This document shows, one piece after another, positions 1-9,726 of a stretch of 64,000 nt of DNA. The position numbers and the translations under genes are program-made. The stretch lies in contig NZ_CP054475.1 of assembly GCF_025345565.1 (NCBI RefSeq), positions 2,200,448-2,264,447 of the forward strand. Reading direction: 5' to 3'. The DNA comes from Thalassolituus hydrocarboniclasticus. GTDB lineage: Bacteria; Pseudomonadota; Gammaproteobacteria; Pseudomonadales; Oceanobacteraceae. The notes under the pieces are model-generated. The model did not search any database, was not told the origin of the DNA, and saw only the letters and a program-made list of their open reading frames with translations. Positions within the stretch are counted from its first letter, which is position 1. Every line of letters starts with the position of its first letter.

Positions 1-296
1 GGGCGCTTACCGCGACTGGCAACCCAGGCATTTAATACCGCATTACCAAAGTCATCCGGCAGCGAGTCGGCAATTAAACCGGGTAAGCCTTTAAAGGTGG
101 CAAAGCCGAGTTGCGGAAACCGATAAACACCCGCCGCCAGAGGCATTGTCAGAGGTGCCAGTTCGATGCCACTGCGGATAAATTCCGGACTGTATTCGAA
201 TGCCCCCTGCCCGGTCGTGGTATCAAAGCTGACCGCTCCCACAGAATGGGTGACGGCACCTTCGGCATATTGCACCCGGATCGCCTCCATCACCAT
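1..296 (-). CDS. hipA: HipA-family kinase toxin, N-terminal part (runs off the window)
   Basis: About 98 N-terminal codons are visible; the rest lies beyond position 1. The translation shows the HipA N-terminal subdomain pattern: a short beta-rich start, then FEYSPEFIRSGIELAPLTMPL and a GLPGLIADSLPDDFGN stretch, which matches the family signature (F.GLPG.F.DSLPD..G). HipA proteins are Ser/Thr kinases; the E. coli one phosphorylates glutamyl-tRNA synthetase and causes dormancy. The ATG at 294-296 overlaps the hipB stop, typical of the coupled hipBA pair. Catalytic residues lie outside the window, so activity cannot be judged. Confidence 0.85.
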   Translation of the reverse strand, partial: MVMEAIRVQYAEGAVTHSVGAVSFDTTTGQGAFEYSPEFIRSGIELAPLTMPLAAGVYRFPQLGFATFKGLPGLIADSLPDDFGNAVLNAWVASRGKR

Positions 297-652
297 GAAC
301 CGTCCTCCTCTGCCTGCCCCGTATCAGTAACCTGTTGTCCCAGCCCCAAACCTGAAGCCCGCTGGCGGCGCTTCCCCTGCAGCTTTGCCAGCTGCAAAGG
401 CGATAAGGTCTGCGGCGGCAAAAACTGATCCAGCTGCGACACCTGATTCAGCGCCTGCAGGACGGCAACAAAGGCTTCCAGCGACGCCTTGCCCTTTTCG
501 GCATTGATCACGACTTTACGGCTGACACCCGCCTGCTCAGCAACCTGAGCCTGAGTCAGGTCCTGATTCAGCCGTGCCAGCTTCAGCCGTTCACCCAGCA
601 GCTCACTGAGGGCGGCAGGAGACAGATCGGAATACGACGATACAGACGACAT
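290..652 (-). CDS. hipB: HipB-like antitoxin, XRE-family DNA-binding protein
   Basis: A 120-aa protein with a helix-turn-helix of the Cro/C1 (XRE) type around residues 20-75 (LGERLKLARLNQDLTQAQVAEQAGVS region). As the antitoxin it would bind HipA and repress the operon. I chose the ATG at 652, preceded by AGGTAAC, over the longer TTG-initiated frame at 682. A basic C-terminal tail (KRRQRASG) follows the HTH. The stop overlaps the hipA start, so the two are translationally coupled. Two palindromes that could be its operators lie 80-140 bp upstream. Confidence 0.85.
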   Translation of the reverse strand: MSSVSSYSDLSPAALSELLGERLKLARLNQDLTQAQVAEQAGVSRKVVINAEKGKASLEAFVAVLQALNQVSQLDQFLPPQTLSPLQLAKLQGKRRQRASGLGLGQQVTDTGQAEEDGSW

Positions 653-701
653 AAAGTTACCTAAAAGGGACTTAAAGACCAAAAATGAACATTAAGATCC
701 C

Positions 702-707
702 ATTATA
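702..707 (-). promoter_or_regulatory. Probable -10 box of the hipBA promoter
   Basis: Read on the minus strand, the sequence is a perfect TATAAT about 50 bp upstream of the hipB ATG. No strong -35 sits at 17 bp spacing. A TTGACT lies only 9 bp upstream, so the -35 assignment is open. Confidence 0.5.
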
Positions 708-730
708 GGACATTAAAGTCAACGCACCAT

Positions 731-752
731 AAAGACCCTAAAAAGGGACTTT
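731..752. promoter_or_regulatory. Palindromic operator candidate 1 for HipB
   Basis: Arms AAAGACCCT and AGGGACTTT surround an AAAA centre, a 22-bp palindrome with one mismatch. A second near-identical copy lies about 20 bp away, and a degenerate copy overlaps the hipB ribosome-binding region (653-673). Repeated palindromes upstream of hipBA are the usual HipB binding pattern, although the sequence differs from the E. coli TATCC-N8-GGATA operator. Confidence 0.65.
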
Positions 753-771
753 AATAGCAAAAAGGCAAAAT

Positions 772-793
772 AAAGTCCCTAAAAAGGGACTCT
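772..793. promoter_or_regulatory. Palindromic operator candidate 2 for HipB
   Basis: Arms AAAGTCCCT and AGGGACTCT surround AAAA, one mismatch. Its centre is 41 bp from that of candidate 1, close to four helical turns, so dimers could bind on the same DNA face. It lies between the rimO stop and the hip promoter. Confidence 0.65.
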
Positions 794-821
794 ATAGAAT
801 TGCCATACACTCAGGCCAAAA

Positions 822-2165
822 TCAGGCGACCGGTGATGCCCACAGGTCATATTCGTCGGCGTGCTCGATTTCAACCTCAACAAAATCGCCCGGCTGGCAA
901 TCGAAGAAATCGTTCAGATACACCATACCGTCAATGTTCGGCGCATCGGCGGCAGAACGGGCAACCGCACCCTCTTCGTCCACTTCATCAATGATGACCG
1001 TCATGCGGCTGCCGATTTTACGCTGCAGCTTACGCGCACTGATGGCCTGCTGTGCCTGCATAAAGCGGTCGAAACGCTCCTGCTGGATTTCTTCCGGCAC
1101 ATGGTCCGGCAGATCGTTGGCCTTCGCACCTTCCACCGGACTGTATTTAAAGCAGCCTACGCGGTCGAGCTCCGCTTCTTCCAGCCAGTCAAGCAGCATC
1201 TGGAAGTCTTCTTCGGTTTCACCGGGGAAGCCGACCACAAAGGTGGAACGGATCACCAGATCCGGCACCTGGGCGCGCCATTTATGGATACGCTCCAGCG
1301 TGTTCTCAGCATGGGCCGGACGCTTCATCAGTTTCAGAATACGCGGACTGGCGTGCTGAAACGGGATATCCAGATACGGCAGGATTTTGCCTTCGGCCAT
1401 CAAAGGCATAATGTCATCGACACTTGGGTATGGGTACACATAGTGCAGACGTACCCAGGCACCCAGTTCACCCAGCTCTTTGCACAGATCGTAGAGCTTG
1501 GTTTTAACCGGCTTACCGTCCCAGAAACCGGTACGGTATTTCAGATCGACGCCATACGCCGAGGTGTCCTGCGAAATCACCAGCAGCTCACGGGTACCCG
1601 CCGCCACCAGACGCTTGGCTTCGTCCAGTACATCACCGATCGGACGGCTGACATGCTTGCCGCGCATATCCGGGATAATGCAGAAGGTACAGCTGTGGTT
1701 ACAGCCTTCGGAAATCTTCAGGTAAGAGTAATGACGCGGAGTCAGCTTCACACCCTGCGGCGGCACCAGATCGGTAAAGGGGTTATGTTCCTGTGAAACC
1801 GGCGGCACCCACTCGTGTACAGCGGTCATCACTTCTTCATAGGCCTGCGGGCCGGTAACAGCCAGAATGCCGGGGTTCAGCTCTTTGATGGTCTCGGCAT
1901 CTTTGCCCTTACCCATGCAGCCGGTCACGATCACCTTGCCGTTTTCGGTCATGGCCTCGCGAATGGCATCCAGCGACTCCTGCTTGGCGGCATCAATAAA
2001 ACCACAGGTATTCACCACCACCACGTCGGCGTTGTCGTAGCTGTTGACGACTTCGTAGCCATCCATTTTCAGCTGGGTCAGGATCTTTTCAGAATCCACC
2101 AGCGCTTTGGGGCAGCCAAGAGATACAAAACCGACTTTGCCGGAAGACAATTTGCCATCGGACAT
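822..2165 (-). CDS. rimO: Ribosomal protein S12 methylthiotransferase RimO
   Basis: A 447-aa radical-SAM enzyme that adds a methylthio group to an aspartate of ribosomal protein S12. The N-terminal MTTase domain carries three cluster cysteines (SLGCPKA, NTCGFI, TGCMGK). The radical-SAM domain has [12 protein letters not shown] (CxxxCxxC). The C-terminus is a TRAM-like domain. Length fits the family (about 440). I chose the ATG at 2165, with GAGG upstream, over an in-frame start at 2195 because homologs begin close to the [11 protein letters not shown] segment. Monocistronic. Confidence 0.97.
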   Translation of the reverse strand: MSDGKLSSGKVGFVSLGCPKALVDSEKILTQLKMDGYEVVNSYDNADVVVVNTCGFIDAAKQESLDAIREAMTENGKVIVTGCMGKGKDAETIKELNPGILAVTGPQAYEEVMTAVHEWVPPVSQEHNPFTDLVPPQGVKLTPRHYSYLKISEGCNHSCTFCIIPDMRGKHVSRPIGDVLDEAKRLVAAGTRELLVISQDTSAYGVDLKYRTGFWDGKPVKTKLYDLCKELGELGAWVRLHYVYPYPSVDDIMPLMAEGKILPYLDIPFQHASPRILKLMKRPAHAENTLERIHKWRAQVPDLVIRSTFVVGFPGETEEDFQMLLDWLEEAELDRVGCFKYSPVEGAKANDLPDHVPEEIQQERFDRFMQAQQAISARKLQRKIGSRMTVIIDEVDEEGAVARSAADAPNIDGMVYLNDFFDCQPGDFVEVEIEHADEYDLWASPVA

Positions 2166-2388
2166 AACACAAACCTCACGGAATAAGGCCGCCACCCTCG
2201 TTTATCGCTCCGCCGTTGGTTGTAACGGCGCAAGGCAGCGTACCGGAAACAGAATTGGCGCGGATTGTACAGAGTTCGGGCGCTGCCGTCATGGTAACGG
2301 CGCAGAAAGGCAGGCCGGCCGTAAGCGGACGGCCAACCCGCCGGCATGTTAGAATCGCCGCCATCTTCTTCAAGCCATCTGTAGTTTT

Positions 2389-3105
2389 ATGCGCCTCGAT
2401 AAATTCCTAGCCGATACCACCGACCTGACCCGTTCCCTCGCCACCAAAGCCGTTAAATCCGGCCGTGTACTGGTCAATGGCGTCAAACCCAAAAGCGCAT
2501 CCGCCAAAGTGGCTGACAATGATGAAATCACCCTCGATGGCGAACGCTTAATTCTGCAGACAGGCTACCGCTATATTCTGCTGCACAAGCCCGCCGGTTA
2601 TGTCTGCGCCAACCGCGGCAGCGCTCACCCGCTGGTGTTTGATTTACTCAAAGGCATTACCAACCGGCTGGATATGCACACCGTTGGCCGTCTCGATCTG
2701 GACACCACCGGCCTGCTGCTGATCACCGACGATGGCCAGTGGTCGCACCATTTAACCTCACCGCGTCACCACCAGCCGAAAGTGTACCGTGCCTGGCTGG
2801 CCGAAGACCTGTGCGCCGACGCCGAGCAACGCTGTGAGCGCGGTATTCTGCTCGACGACGACCCGGTGCCGACCAAACCAGCTCAGCTGCAACGCATCAG
2901 CGACCGTGAAGTACTGCTGACCATCCACGAAGGCCGTTACCATCAGGTTCGGCGCATGTTTGCCGCCATGGGTAATCATGTGGAGCGCCTGCATCGTGAG
3001 CAGGTGGGTGAGTTTGTGCTCGACCCGAACCTGCCGGTGGGAGAGTTCCGCGACCTGACAGAAGAGGAAATTGCCCTGCTCGCCGGTGGTTCAAAACAGG
3101 CATAA
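2389..3105 (+). CDS. rsuA: 16S rRNA pseudouridine synthase RsuA (U516 type)
   Basis: A 238-aa protein with an N-terminal S4 RNA-binding domain (MRLDKFLADTTDLTRS, GRVLVNG) and an RsuA/RluB catalytic domain. The catalytic aspartate lies in VGRLDLDTTGLLLITDD. RsuA isomerises U516 of 16S rRNA. It is divergent from rimO with a 223-bp gap. The RsuA assignment over RluB/E/F rests on overall likeness and the short C-terminus. Confidence 0.93.
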   Translation: MRLDKFLADTTDLTRSLATKAVKSGRVLVNGVKPKSASAKVADNDEITLDGERLILQTGYRYILLHKPAGYVCANRGSAHPLVFDLLKGITNRLDMHTVGRLDLDTTGLLLITDDGQWSHHLTSPRHHQPKVYRAWLAEDLCADAEQRCERGILLDDDPVPTKPAQLQRISDREVLLTIHEGRYHQVRRMFAAMGNHVERLHREQVGEFVLDPNLPVGEFRDLTEEEIALLAGGSKQA

Positions 3106-3291
3106 CAATACCTTTAAGCATCCCTTTTGTAACCGCGTGAAGCCCGCGCCGGGCGCTGCCTGCAGCCGGATTGACTCTGGTTCTGGCAGCCCGGCCAGCA
3201 CTGAACGATGCCCGGAAACGACAAGCAAAACTACAAAATGTAACTCAGCTCCCGCTACCAGCTTCTAGACTGGAAGTATAAGGAGCACGCC

Positions 3292-5604
3292 ATGCCCAAA
3301 CTGAACCGCGCCAAAATAAACATAATGCTGCTGGTGATTGTTCTGTTGCTGACCGGCAGCGCCGGCATTGCTTATCACTATTACCTGCAACTGCGTCACG
3401 AGGCCGGACTGGACTCCAACTTCCCCCAGGTTGTGGGTTTACCTCCGGGGAGCCGGCTGGCCAATATGCCGCCTTATAACGGCCCGCATCCGGCCCTGAG
3501 TGAGCGTCCGGCCGAAACCTTTGCGTTTCCTATTGAGTTTGGCGCCACCGGTCCCGACGAACCGTTATTTGCCGGGCCGAATCAGTATCCGTTTTTATGT
3601 CAGACCGAAGAATCCCATCTGGGCCAGCCGTTGATCGACAATACCCGCGGCTGGGGTATCCCGGTGTACGCTGAAACCCTGAAAGGTCAGCGTTCGCAGT
3701 ATGTCATCGGCTACAGCAAAGACTGCTCGCTCCCCACCCGGGTGCATTACCTGTATTACCGCAATCAGCAGGAAACCTTCCCAAGACGCGTCGATGACAA
3801 CATAGATCCGGTGCCCGACGATCATCAGCTGCTGGTCCGTGCCGAAAGCGGCACCATCAACCGTTTTATGTACGTTCTGCTGCTGCCCACCAGCCGCGCC
3901 GACCAGCTCACCAAACCCGACCTGTCACGCTGGAACGGCAAGCTGATTTATTACTTCCGCGGCGGCATCAGCATTGGTTTCCAGCAGGGCAAACTCAGTC
4001 TGCAGCGTCTGACCCGCGATATGCGCAAAGCACTGGAACAGGGCTATGCCGTGGCTTTTTCTACCGCTAACGAAACCGACAACACCTACAACATCCGCCT
4101 GCAGGAAGACACCGCTCTACGGGTAAAACGTCAGTTTGTCGCCCGTTATGGTGAACCGGCTTTTACCATCGGCATCGGTGGCTCCGGCGGTGGCCTGCAG
4201 CAGAATCTGTTTGCCCAGAATCAGCCCGGCATTATCGACGGCGGTGTTGCCCTGATTGCCTACCCGGATATGGTCACCCAGATTCACTACACCCTCGACT
4301 GCGAATTGCTCGAATACTATTTCGATCATCTGGCCAGCGACCGGGATTTCTGGCGCAACCCGGCACATCGCCAGGCGATACTGGGGTTAAGCGTCAGTAA
4401 CGGGCGCCAGCCGCGCCTCAGCTGGCTCACCGATATTGCCCAGTTGCTGCGGCTGGAATGGCCAGACCCAACGCCACCGGCATCCGAATGTAACAGCGGC
4501 TGGCGCGGTTCGGTGCCTCTGGTGAACAACCCGCATTTTCACAGCGATTACCACCGTTTTGCCCGTGCGGTGCGGGAACGCACCTACTGGACCCACTGGC
4601 AGGACAACCGTGATATTTACGGCACCGATAAAGACGGCCGTGCACCTTCGCCCTGGAGTAACGACGGCGTGCAATATGGTCTGCAGGCGCTGAAAAACGA
4701 CACCATCAGCATGGCGCAATTTCTGGAGCTGAACCGCCGCGTAGGCTCCTGGCAGCCAGCAGAAGACATGACAGAAGAACGCTACTGGCACGTCAGCGGC
4801 GATTCGCGCCTGTATCGTTTTACCCCCTACGGCGAGCACAATATGACCCACCACGGTGTCGTCAGCTCATCTCCGGAACAGGCAGCCCCACGCTTTAGCG
4901 GCAACAGCGCGGCCGCAACGGCGGCTTATCAGTCGGGTAATGTATTTATGGGCAAACTGCGTATTCCGGTGATGGATGTGCGTATGTACCTCGACCATGA
5001 GCTGAATATCCACCATACCTGGGCGGCCTTATCGACCCGTCAGCGGTTGCTGGATGCCGGTACGGATATCCGCCTGCAACCGATCTGGGTTTCACAAAAA
5101 CCCTACAACCCGATGTGGGATGCCATCGCCGTGATGGATCAGTGGCTTACCCGCGCAGCCCTCAGCAACGGTGACCTGATCAGCGCAAGGCCACCGGCAG
5201 CCACCGACCGCTGCCTGAGCAGTGAAGGCGACGTTATCTACGAAGGGGAACAGGTCTGGGATGGGCGCTGGAACCAGCAACCCGACGGCAACTGCACGCG
5301 ACTGATGCCTTTCCATCAGGGCAGCCGTCAGATTGCCGGAGAGTCCATTGCCGGCAATACCTTTCAGTGTGCGTTGATTCCGGTTGAGCAGGCAATCGTC
5401 GAAGGTTTTTACGGCGATATCGACGCCTCCCCCTACCTGCAACAATTACAAACCATTTTCCCCAACGGAGTCTGTGACTACCGCCAGCCGGATCAGGCCC
5501 AGCCTCCGGGCCTGACACAGTTGCTCGATACCCTGAAGGCGAGCACCACGCAGCATACGCTGACGGATTCCGCTGATGTTCGCAGCCCGTCAGTGCAGAA
5601 ATGA
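3292..5604 (+). CDS. DUF6351-like membrane-anchored putative hydrolase, copy 1
   Basis: A 770-aa protein with one N-terminal hydrophobic segment (about residues 10-30), a signal anchor or uncleaved signal peptide, so the bulk should be periplasmic or outside. I recognise the pattern CQTEESHLGQPLIDN followed by GYSKDC as typical of the DUF6351 family, but cannot verify this here. A nucleophile-elbow-like GIGGSGGGLQQ places Ser at residue 298; a conserved IHHTW lies near residue 580. This suggests a serine-dependent alpha/beta-hydrolase-like enzyme with unknown substrate. AAGGAG lies 9 bp before the ATG. A paralog follows directly. Confidence 0.72.
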   Translation: MPKLNRAKINIMLLVIVLLLTGSAGIAYHYYLQLRHEAGLDSNFPQVVGLPPGSRLANMPPYNGPHPALSERPAETFAFPIEFGATGPDEPLFAGPNQYPFLCQTEESHLGQPLIDNTRGWGIPVYAETLKGQRSQYVIGYSKDCSLPTRVHYLYYRNQQETFPRRVDDNIDPVPDDHQLLVRAESGTINRFMYVLLLPTSRADQLTKPDLSRWNGKLIYYFRGGISIGFQQGKLSLQRLTRDMRKALEQGYAVAFSTANETDNTYNIRLQEDTALRVKRQFVARYGEPAFTIGIGGSGGGLQQNLFAQNQPGIIDGGVALIAYPDMVTQIHYTLDCELLEYYFDHLASDRDFWRNPAHRQAILGLSVSNGRQPRLSWLTDIAQLLRLEWPDPTPPASECNSGWRGSVPLVNNPHFHSDYHRFARAVRERTYWTHWQDNRDIYGTDKDGRAPSPWSNDGVQYGLQALKNDTISMAQFLELNRRVGSWQPAEDMTEERYWHVSGDSRLYRFTPYGEHNMTHHGVVSSSPEQAAPRFSGNSAAATAAYQSGNVFMGKLRIPVMDVRMYLDHELNIHHTWAALSTRQRLLDAGTDIRLQPIWVSQKPYNPMWDAIAVMDQWLTRAALSNGDLISARPPAATDRCLSSEGDVIYEGEQVWDGRWNQQPDGNCTRLMPFHQGSRQIAGESIAGNTFQCALIPVEQAIVEGFYGDIDASPYLQQLQTIFPNGVCDYRQPDQAQPPGLTQLLDTLKASTTQHTLTDSADVRSPSVQK

Positions 5605-5742
5605 CCGTTTGCATTCCCGCCGCAGCGCTTTATCCTCGCTGCAGCACTTTCTTCTGAAGCGTCAGCTTACAGCCCAGGGCTGAGCATCCGAACCTGACAC
5701 AACAGAATGTGCAATCAGGATAAGCACGATAAGGATATAACG

Positions 5743-8019
5743 ATGCGCACGCCGCTTATTACCCGCCCGATTCAAACTGTTTCCCCAACGCCAAAACGGC
5801 GCCAGCAACAGGCTTTCGCCTTGCCACGCTTCCTGAAAATCCTGCTGATTCTGGGGCTTCTGATCACACTGCTGGTAACCGCCGGCTGGTACTGGGCGCT
5901 CGCTTATGTCAGCGACAAGCTGGATCTGAATCCGGCTGAACCACCGGTACTGAGCACACCTCCGGGAACCAAAATAGCCAACTGGCCGGCCTATCACGGT
6001 GCTCATCCGAAAGATCTGATCCGCCCGGCAGAAAGCTTTCCTTTTCCCATCAACTGGGGGCAAACCGGCCCGGCTGAAGCCTTGTTTGCCGGCCCTAAAC
6101 AATACCCTTTTATGTGCCAGACGCTGGATTCTGAGCTGGGCCAGCCACTGGTTGATAATCAGCTCGGCTATGGCACCGCCGTCAGCGATAAAAGCGGCAA
6201 TGTTGTCGGTTACAGCCAGGACTGCGGAATGCCGACCAGACTGCACTATCTTGGCTACCGTGACGGCCAGTTTTTCCGCAGCGACGAACAACTCCCCCCG
6301 GCCGCCGATAATGAAGAACTGTTAATCAGGGCCGAAAGCGGCACCATTAACCGCTTTATTTATGTACTGCTGATGCCCACCAGCCATAACGACCAGCGCG
6401 ACCAGCCGGATGTATCACGCTGGAACGGCAAGGCCATTTATCATTTCAAAGGTGCTATTGGCATTGGTTTTCAGCAGGGTCAGGCGCGCTTTAAACGCCT
6501 GTTAAAAGATATGCGCCCGGCGCTGGAGCAAGGCTATGCGGTGCTCTATTCCACCGGCACAGAAACTGACAACCACTACAATATCTGGCTGCAGGAAGAC
6601 ACCGCCGCGCGGGTTAAACAGCAATTTATTGCGCGCTTTGGCGAGCCGCAATACACCATTGGCATGGGCGACTCCGGTGGCGGCCTGCAGCAATATTTAA
6701 TCAGCCAGAATCACCCGCAGGTGGATAACGAACAGGGCAAACAGCAACGCATTATCGACGGCGGCGTGGCGATTATTCCCTACCCGGATATGGTGACGCA
6801 GATTACCTACGGCCTCGATTGCGAGCTGCTGGAATATTATTTTGACCATTTATCTGCTGACCGTACTTTCTGGCAGAAGGCCGAACGCCGCAGCTGGATT
6901 GAAGGGCTGGCCTACAACACCGGATTCAAACCGCGACTGGATATTCTTGCCGATATCGCAAGCGTGTTACGGCTGGAAAAGCCGCCGGTTCATCAGGGTG
7001 CCACCGAATGCAGCTACAGCTGGCGCGGTTCTGCCCAGCTGGTCAACAACCCAAGGTTTAACAGCCATTACCCGCGTTACAGCGAACAGGTAAACCGTGA
7101 AAACTTCTGGACCCACTGGCAGGATAACCGCGACTTTTACGGTACCGACCGCTTTGGCCGCGCCGAAGTACCGGCCAGCAATGTCGGTGTGCAATACGGT
7201 TTGAATGCCTGGAAAAAAGGCGATATCAGCGCCGCACAATTTCTTGATCTGAATGCCAAAGTCGGCAGCTGGAAGGCGCAAAAAGATATGCAGCCGGAAC
7301 ATTACTGGCTGATCAGTGGCGATGATTCCCTGCGCAAATTCAGTCCGTATGGTGAACAGAATATGAGCCATAACGGTCAGGCAGAAAAACCGGCAGCGCG
7401 CATTCCCGGCAGCTTAGCCGCCGCCAAAGGTGCGTATCAGTCGGGCAATGTGTTTCTCGGCAAGCTGGATATTCCGCTGATTGATGTGCGCCCGTATAAA
7501 GATCCGGTTCTGGATATTCATCACAGCTGGGCTGCCCTTTCCAGCCGGGCAAGAATTCTGGCGTTTAATCAGGGTAAAAACCCTAACCAGAGTATCTGGA
7601 TCAGCGGTGCACAATACGATGCACGCTGGGATGCCTTTGCAGCCATGGTGCGCTGGCTGGATGCCCGTGCAGCAGGAGACGTACAGGAAAATGAGATGCC
7701 TGAGTTTGCCAGCGACCGCTGTCTGGATGATAACGGCAATCTCATCGCCCGCGGAGACGGCGTCTGGGACGGAACCTGGAACGGCAAAAACGAAGGTGTC
7801 TGTACGCAGCAATATCCGTTTTTTCAGAGCAGCCGTCAGGCCGCCGGTGATCACAGTACAGCCAGCGTATTGTTCTGCCACCGGGTCAGCGTGGAGGAAG
7901 CCATCGAATCCGGAATTTATGCGCCGCTGGATGCCCGCCCCTACAGGGCGCAACTGGAAGCTATATTCCCTGAAGGTGTGTGTGATTACCGCAAAGGTGA
8001 TATGGCTAAAAGCTGGTAA
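5743..8019 (+). CDS. DUF6351-like membrane-anchored putative hydrolase, copy 2
   Basis: A 758-aa paralog of the preceding gene, alike along its whole length: CQTLDSELGQPLVDN, GYSQDC, RAESGTINRF and GMGDSGGGLQQ with Ser311. It has a longer cytoplasmic N-terminus and a TM segment near residues 35-55. I chose the ATG at 5743 because AAGGAT precedes it at good spacing; the upstream ATG at 5707 has no such site. The gene lies 138 bp after copy 1, same strand, and ends at a strong terminator. The pair points to tandem duplication with divergence. Substrate unknown. Confidence 0.72.
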   Translation: MRTPLITRPIQTVSPTPKRRQQQAFALPRFLKILLILGLLITLLVTAGWYWALAYVSDKLDLNPAEPPVLSTPPGTKIANWPAYHGAHPKDLIRPAESFPFPINWGQTGPAEALFAGPKQYPFMCQTLDSELGQPLVDNQLGYGTAVSDKSGNVVGYSQDCGMPTRLHYLGYRDGQFFRSDEQLPPAADNEELLIRAESGTINRFIYVLLMPTSHNDQRDQPDVSRWNGKAIYHFKGAIGIGFQQGQARFKRLLKDMRPALEQGYAVLYSTGTETDNHYNIWLQEDTAARVKQQFIARFGEPQYTIGMGDSGGGLQQYLISQNHPQVDNEQGKQQRIIDGGVAIIPYPDMVTQITYGLDCELLEYYFDHLSADRTFWQKAERRSWIEGLAYNTGFKPRLDILADIASVLRLEKPPVHQGATECSYSWRGSAQLVNNPRFNSHYPRYSEQVNRENFWTHWQDNRDFYGTDRFGRAEVPASNVGVQYGLNAWKKGDISAAQFLDLNAKVGSWKAQKDMQPEHYWLISGDDSLRKFSPYGEQNMSHNGQAEKPAARIPGSLAAAKGAYQSGNVFLGKLDIPLIDVRPYKDPVLDIHHSWAALSSRARILAFNQGKNPNQSIWISGAQYDARWDAFAAMVRWLDARAAGDVQENEMPEFASDRCLDDNGNLIARGDGVWDGTWNGKNEGVCTQQYPFFQSSRQAAGDHSTASVLFCHRVSVEEAIESGIYAPLDARPYRAQLEAIFPEGVCDYRKGDMAKSW

Positions 8020-8037
8020 CAGCGTTTAAGTACTCAT

Positions 8038-8077
8038 AAAAAAACGCCGCGCCTGATAGTCAGACGCGGCGTTTTTT
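8038..8077. terminator. Bidirectional rho-independent terminator
   Basis: A CGCCGCG/CGCGGCG stem extended by CTGA/TCAG sits between an A-run on the left and a T6 run on the right, so it works in both directions. It separates the convergent DUF6351-like gene and trpB2. Confidence 0.92.
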
Positions 8078-8121
8078 ATCTGCCGTTTTTATCTGTTGTT
8101 GCTAAAACCGATCAGAAAAAA

Positions 8122-9480
8122 TCAGGCTTTAACCTTCGGCAGACGCTCCAGCGCAGCATCGATTTCCGACTGCGGGTATTCGTAGTCTTCCAGCTGCTGC
8201 GTGAAGTACTTGTCGTACGACACCATATCGAAGTGGCCATGACCTGACAGGTTAAAGAACAGGGTTTTGGCTTCGCCGGATTCTTTGCAGCGCAGGGCTT
8301 CATCGATACAGGCACGGATGGCGTGATTGGATTCCGGTGCAGGAATAATGCCTTCAGCGCGGGCAAACTGCACACCAGCCTCAAAGGTCGCGATCTGCGG
8401 TACAGATACGGCTTCAATCAGCTTCTCATGGTACATCTGCGAGACCAGCGCCGAGGCACCGTGGTAACGCAGGCCACCGGCATGGATGCCCGGCGGCATA
8501 AAGTCATGGCCCAGAGTGTACTGCAATGTCATTGGAGTTAAACCTTCGGTATCACCGAAGTCGTAGGCGTAATGCCCCTTGGTCAGACTCGGGCAGGAGC
8601 TTGGTTCAACCGCCACCAGACGCACCTTCTTGCCGCCCGCCGCTTCGTCGGCGTAGAACGGGAAGGCCACACCACCGAAGTTAGAACCACCGCCACAAGG
8701 CGCGAAGATCATATCCGGGTAATCGCCGACCATTTCAAACTGCTTCTTCGCTTCCAGACCAATCACAGTCTGGTGCAGCAGAACGTGGTTCAGTACCGAA
8801 CCCAGCGAGTATTTGGTGTCAGCGCGGCTTGCCGCTTCTTCGACCGCTTCAGAAATCGCGATACCCAGTGAACCCTGGTTATCCGGATCTTCGGCCAGAA
8901 TACGACGACCGGTTTCGGTCAGATTGGTCGGGCTGGCCAGCACCTCACCACCCCAGGTCTGCATCATCGAACGGCGGAATGGCTTCTGGTTGTAGCTCAC
9001 CTTAACCATATAAACACGCACATCGATGCCGAACATCTGGCCGGCCAGGGACAGCGACGAGCCCCATTGGCCCGCACCGGTTTCGGTGGTCAGGCGGTTA
9101 ATACCGGCAACCTTGTTGTAGTACGCCTGCGGAATCGCTGAGTTCAGTTTGTGCGAACCGGCCGCACTCACCCCTTCGTACTTGTAGTAAATCTTGCACG
9201 GTGTTCCCAGCGCTTCTTCCAGACGATGAGCGCGGAACATCGGCGTCGGACGCCATTGCTGGTAAATCTCACGCACCGGCTCCGGAATTTCGATCCAGCG
9301 CTGGGCAGACACTTCCTGCTCAATGATGTTGTCAGCAAAAATGGCTGACATAGCCGATGGGTCCATCGGCATACCGTCCGGGCCCATAGGCGGCGCCGGA
9401 GGATTCTTCAGGTCGGCGACCACGTTGTACCAGTGCTTCGGAATCTCGGTTTCCGGCAACAGAATTTTGGTTTGTTTCAT
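8122..9480 (-). CDS. trpB2: Tryptophan synthase beta chain-like protein, TrpB2 type
   Basis: A 452-aa PLP enzyme of the TrpB2 group (longer than TrpB1). The PLP lysine lies in AAGSHKLNSA, the catalytic-domain motif is ETGAGQWGSS, and the glycine-rich phosphate cradle is CGGGSNFGG. It would condense indole and serine to tryptophan. No trpA is adjacent, as is normal for TrpB2 proteins, which probably salvage free indole. I chose the ATG at 9480 (MKQTK) because the 40 extra residues upstream do not look like the family. Monocistronic, convergent with the DUF6351-like gene. Confidence 0.93.
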   Translation of the reverse strand: MKQTKILLPETEIPKHWYNVVADLKNPPAPPMGPDGMPMDPSAMSAIFADNIIEQEVSAQRWIEIPEPVREIYQQWRPTPMFRAHRLEEALGTPCKIYYKYEGVSAAGSHKLNSAIPQAYYNKVAGINRLTTETGAGQWGSSLSLAGQMFGIDVRVYMVKVSYNQKPFRRSMMQTWGGEVLASPTNLTETGRRILAEDPDNQGSLGIAISEAVEEAASRADTKYSLGSVLNHVLLHQTVIGLEAKKQFEMVGDYPDMIFAPCGGGSNFGGVAFPFYADEAAGGKKVRLVAVEPSSCPSLTKGHYAYDFGDTEGLTPMTLQYTLGHDFMPPGIHAGGLRYHGASALVSQMYHEKLIEAVSVPQIATFEAGVQFARAEGIIPAPESNHAIRACIDEALRCKESGEAKTLFFNLSGHGHFDMVSYDKYFTQQLEDYEYPQSEIDAALERLPKVKA

Positions 9481-9726
9481 TATTCTTGTCTCTGGATGTA
9501 TATCTCTGGGCCTGCACTCATCAGATAAGTACGACCGGTTAGCGATGAACAAGATTTTTGTCAGAGGCGCGCAGGCGCGGGAAAAACCACAGCCTGACAA
9601 AAAACTCAGGAAAACGCGGACTCTAGCGGATTACCGCTCCGGTCTCAATGACGCAACGCAGGCCAGAACCCGGTTCATAGCCTGCCATTCACCTCAGTTG
9701 CTGACACCAGCCGGGCATCAACCCGG

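Noticed and set aside
861-1796. Long plus-strand open frame of 311 codons opposite rimO
   Set aside because: It is antisense to a clear rimO reading frame, with a His/Thr/Arg-rich composition typical of a shadow frame and no recognisable domain.
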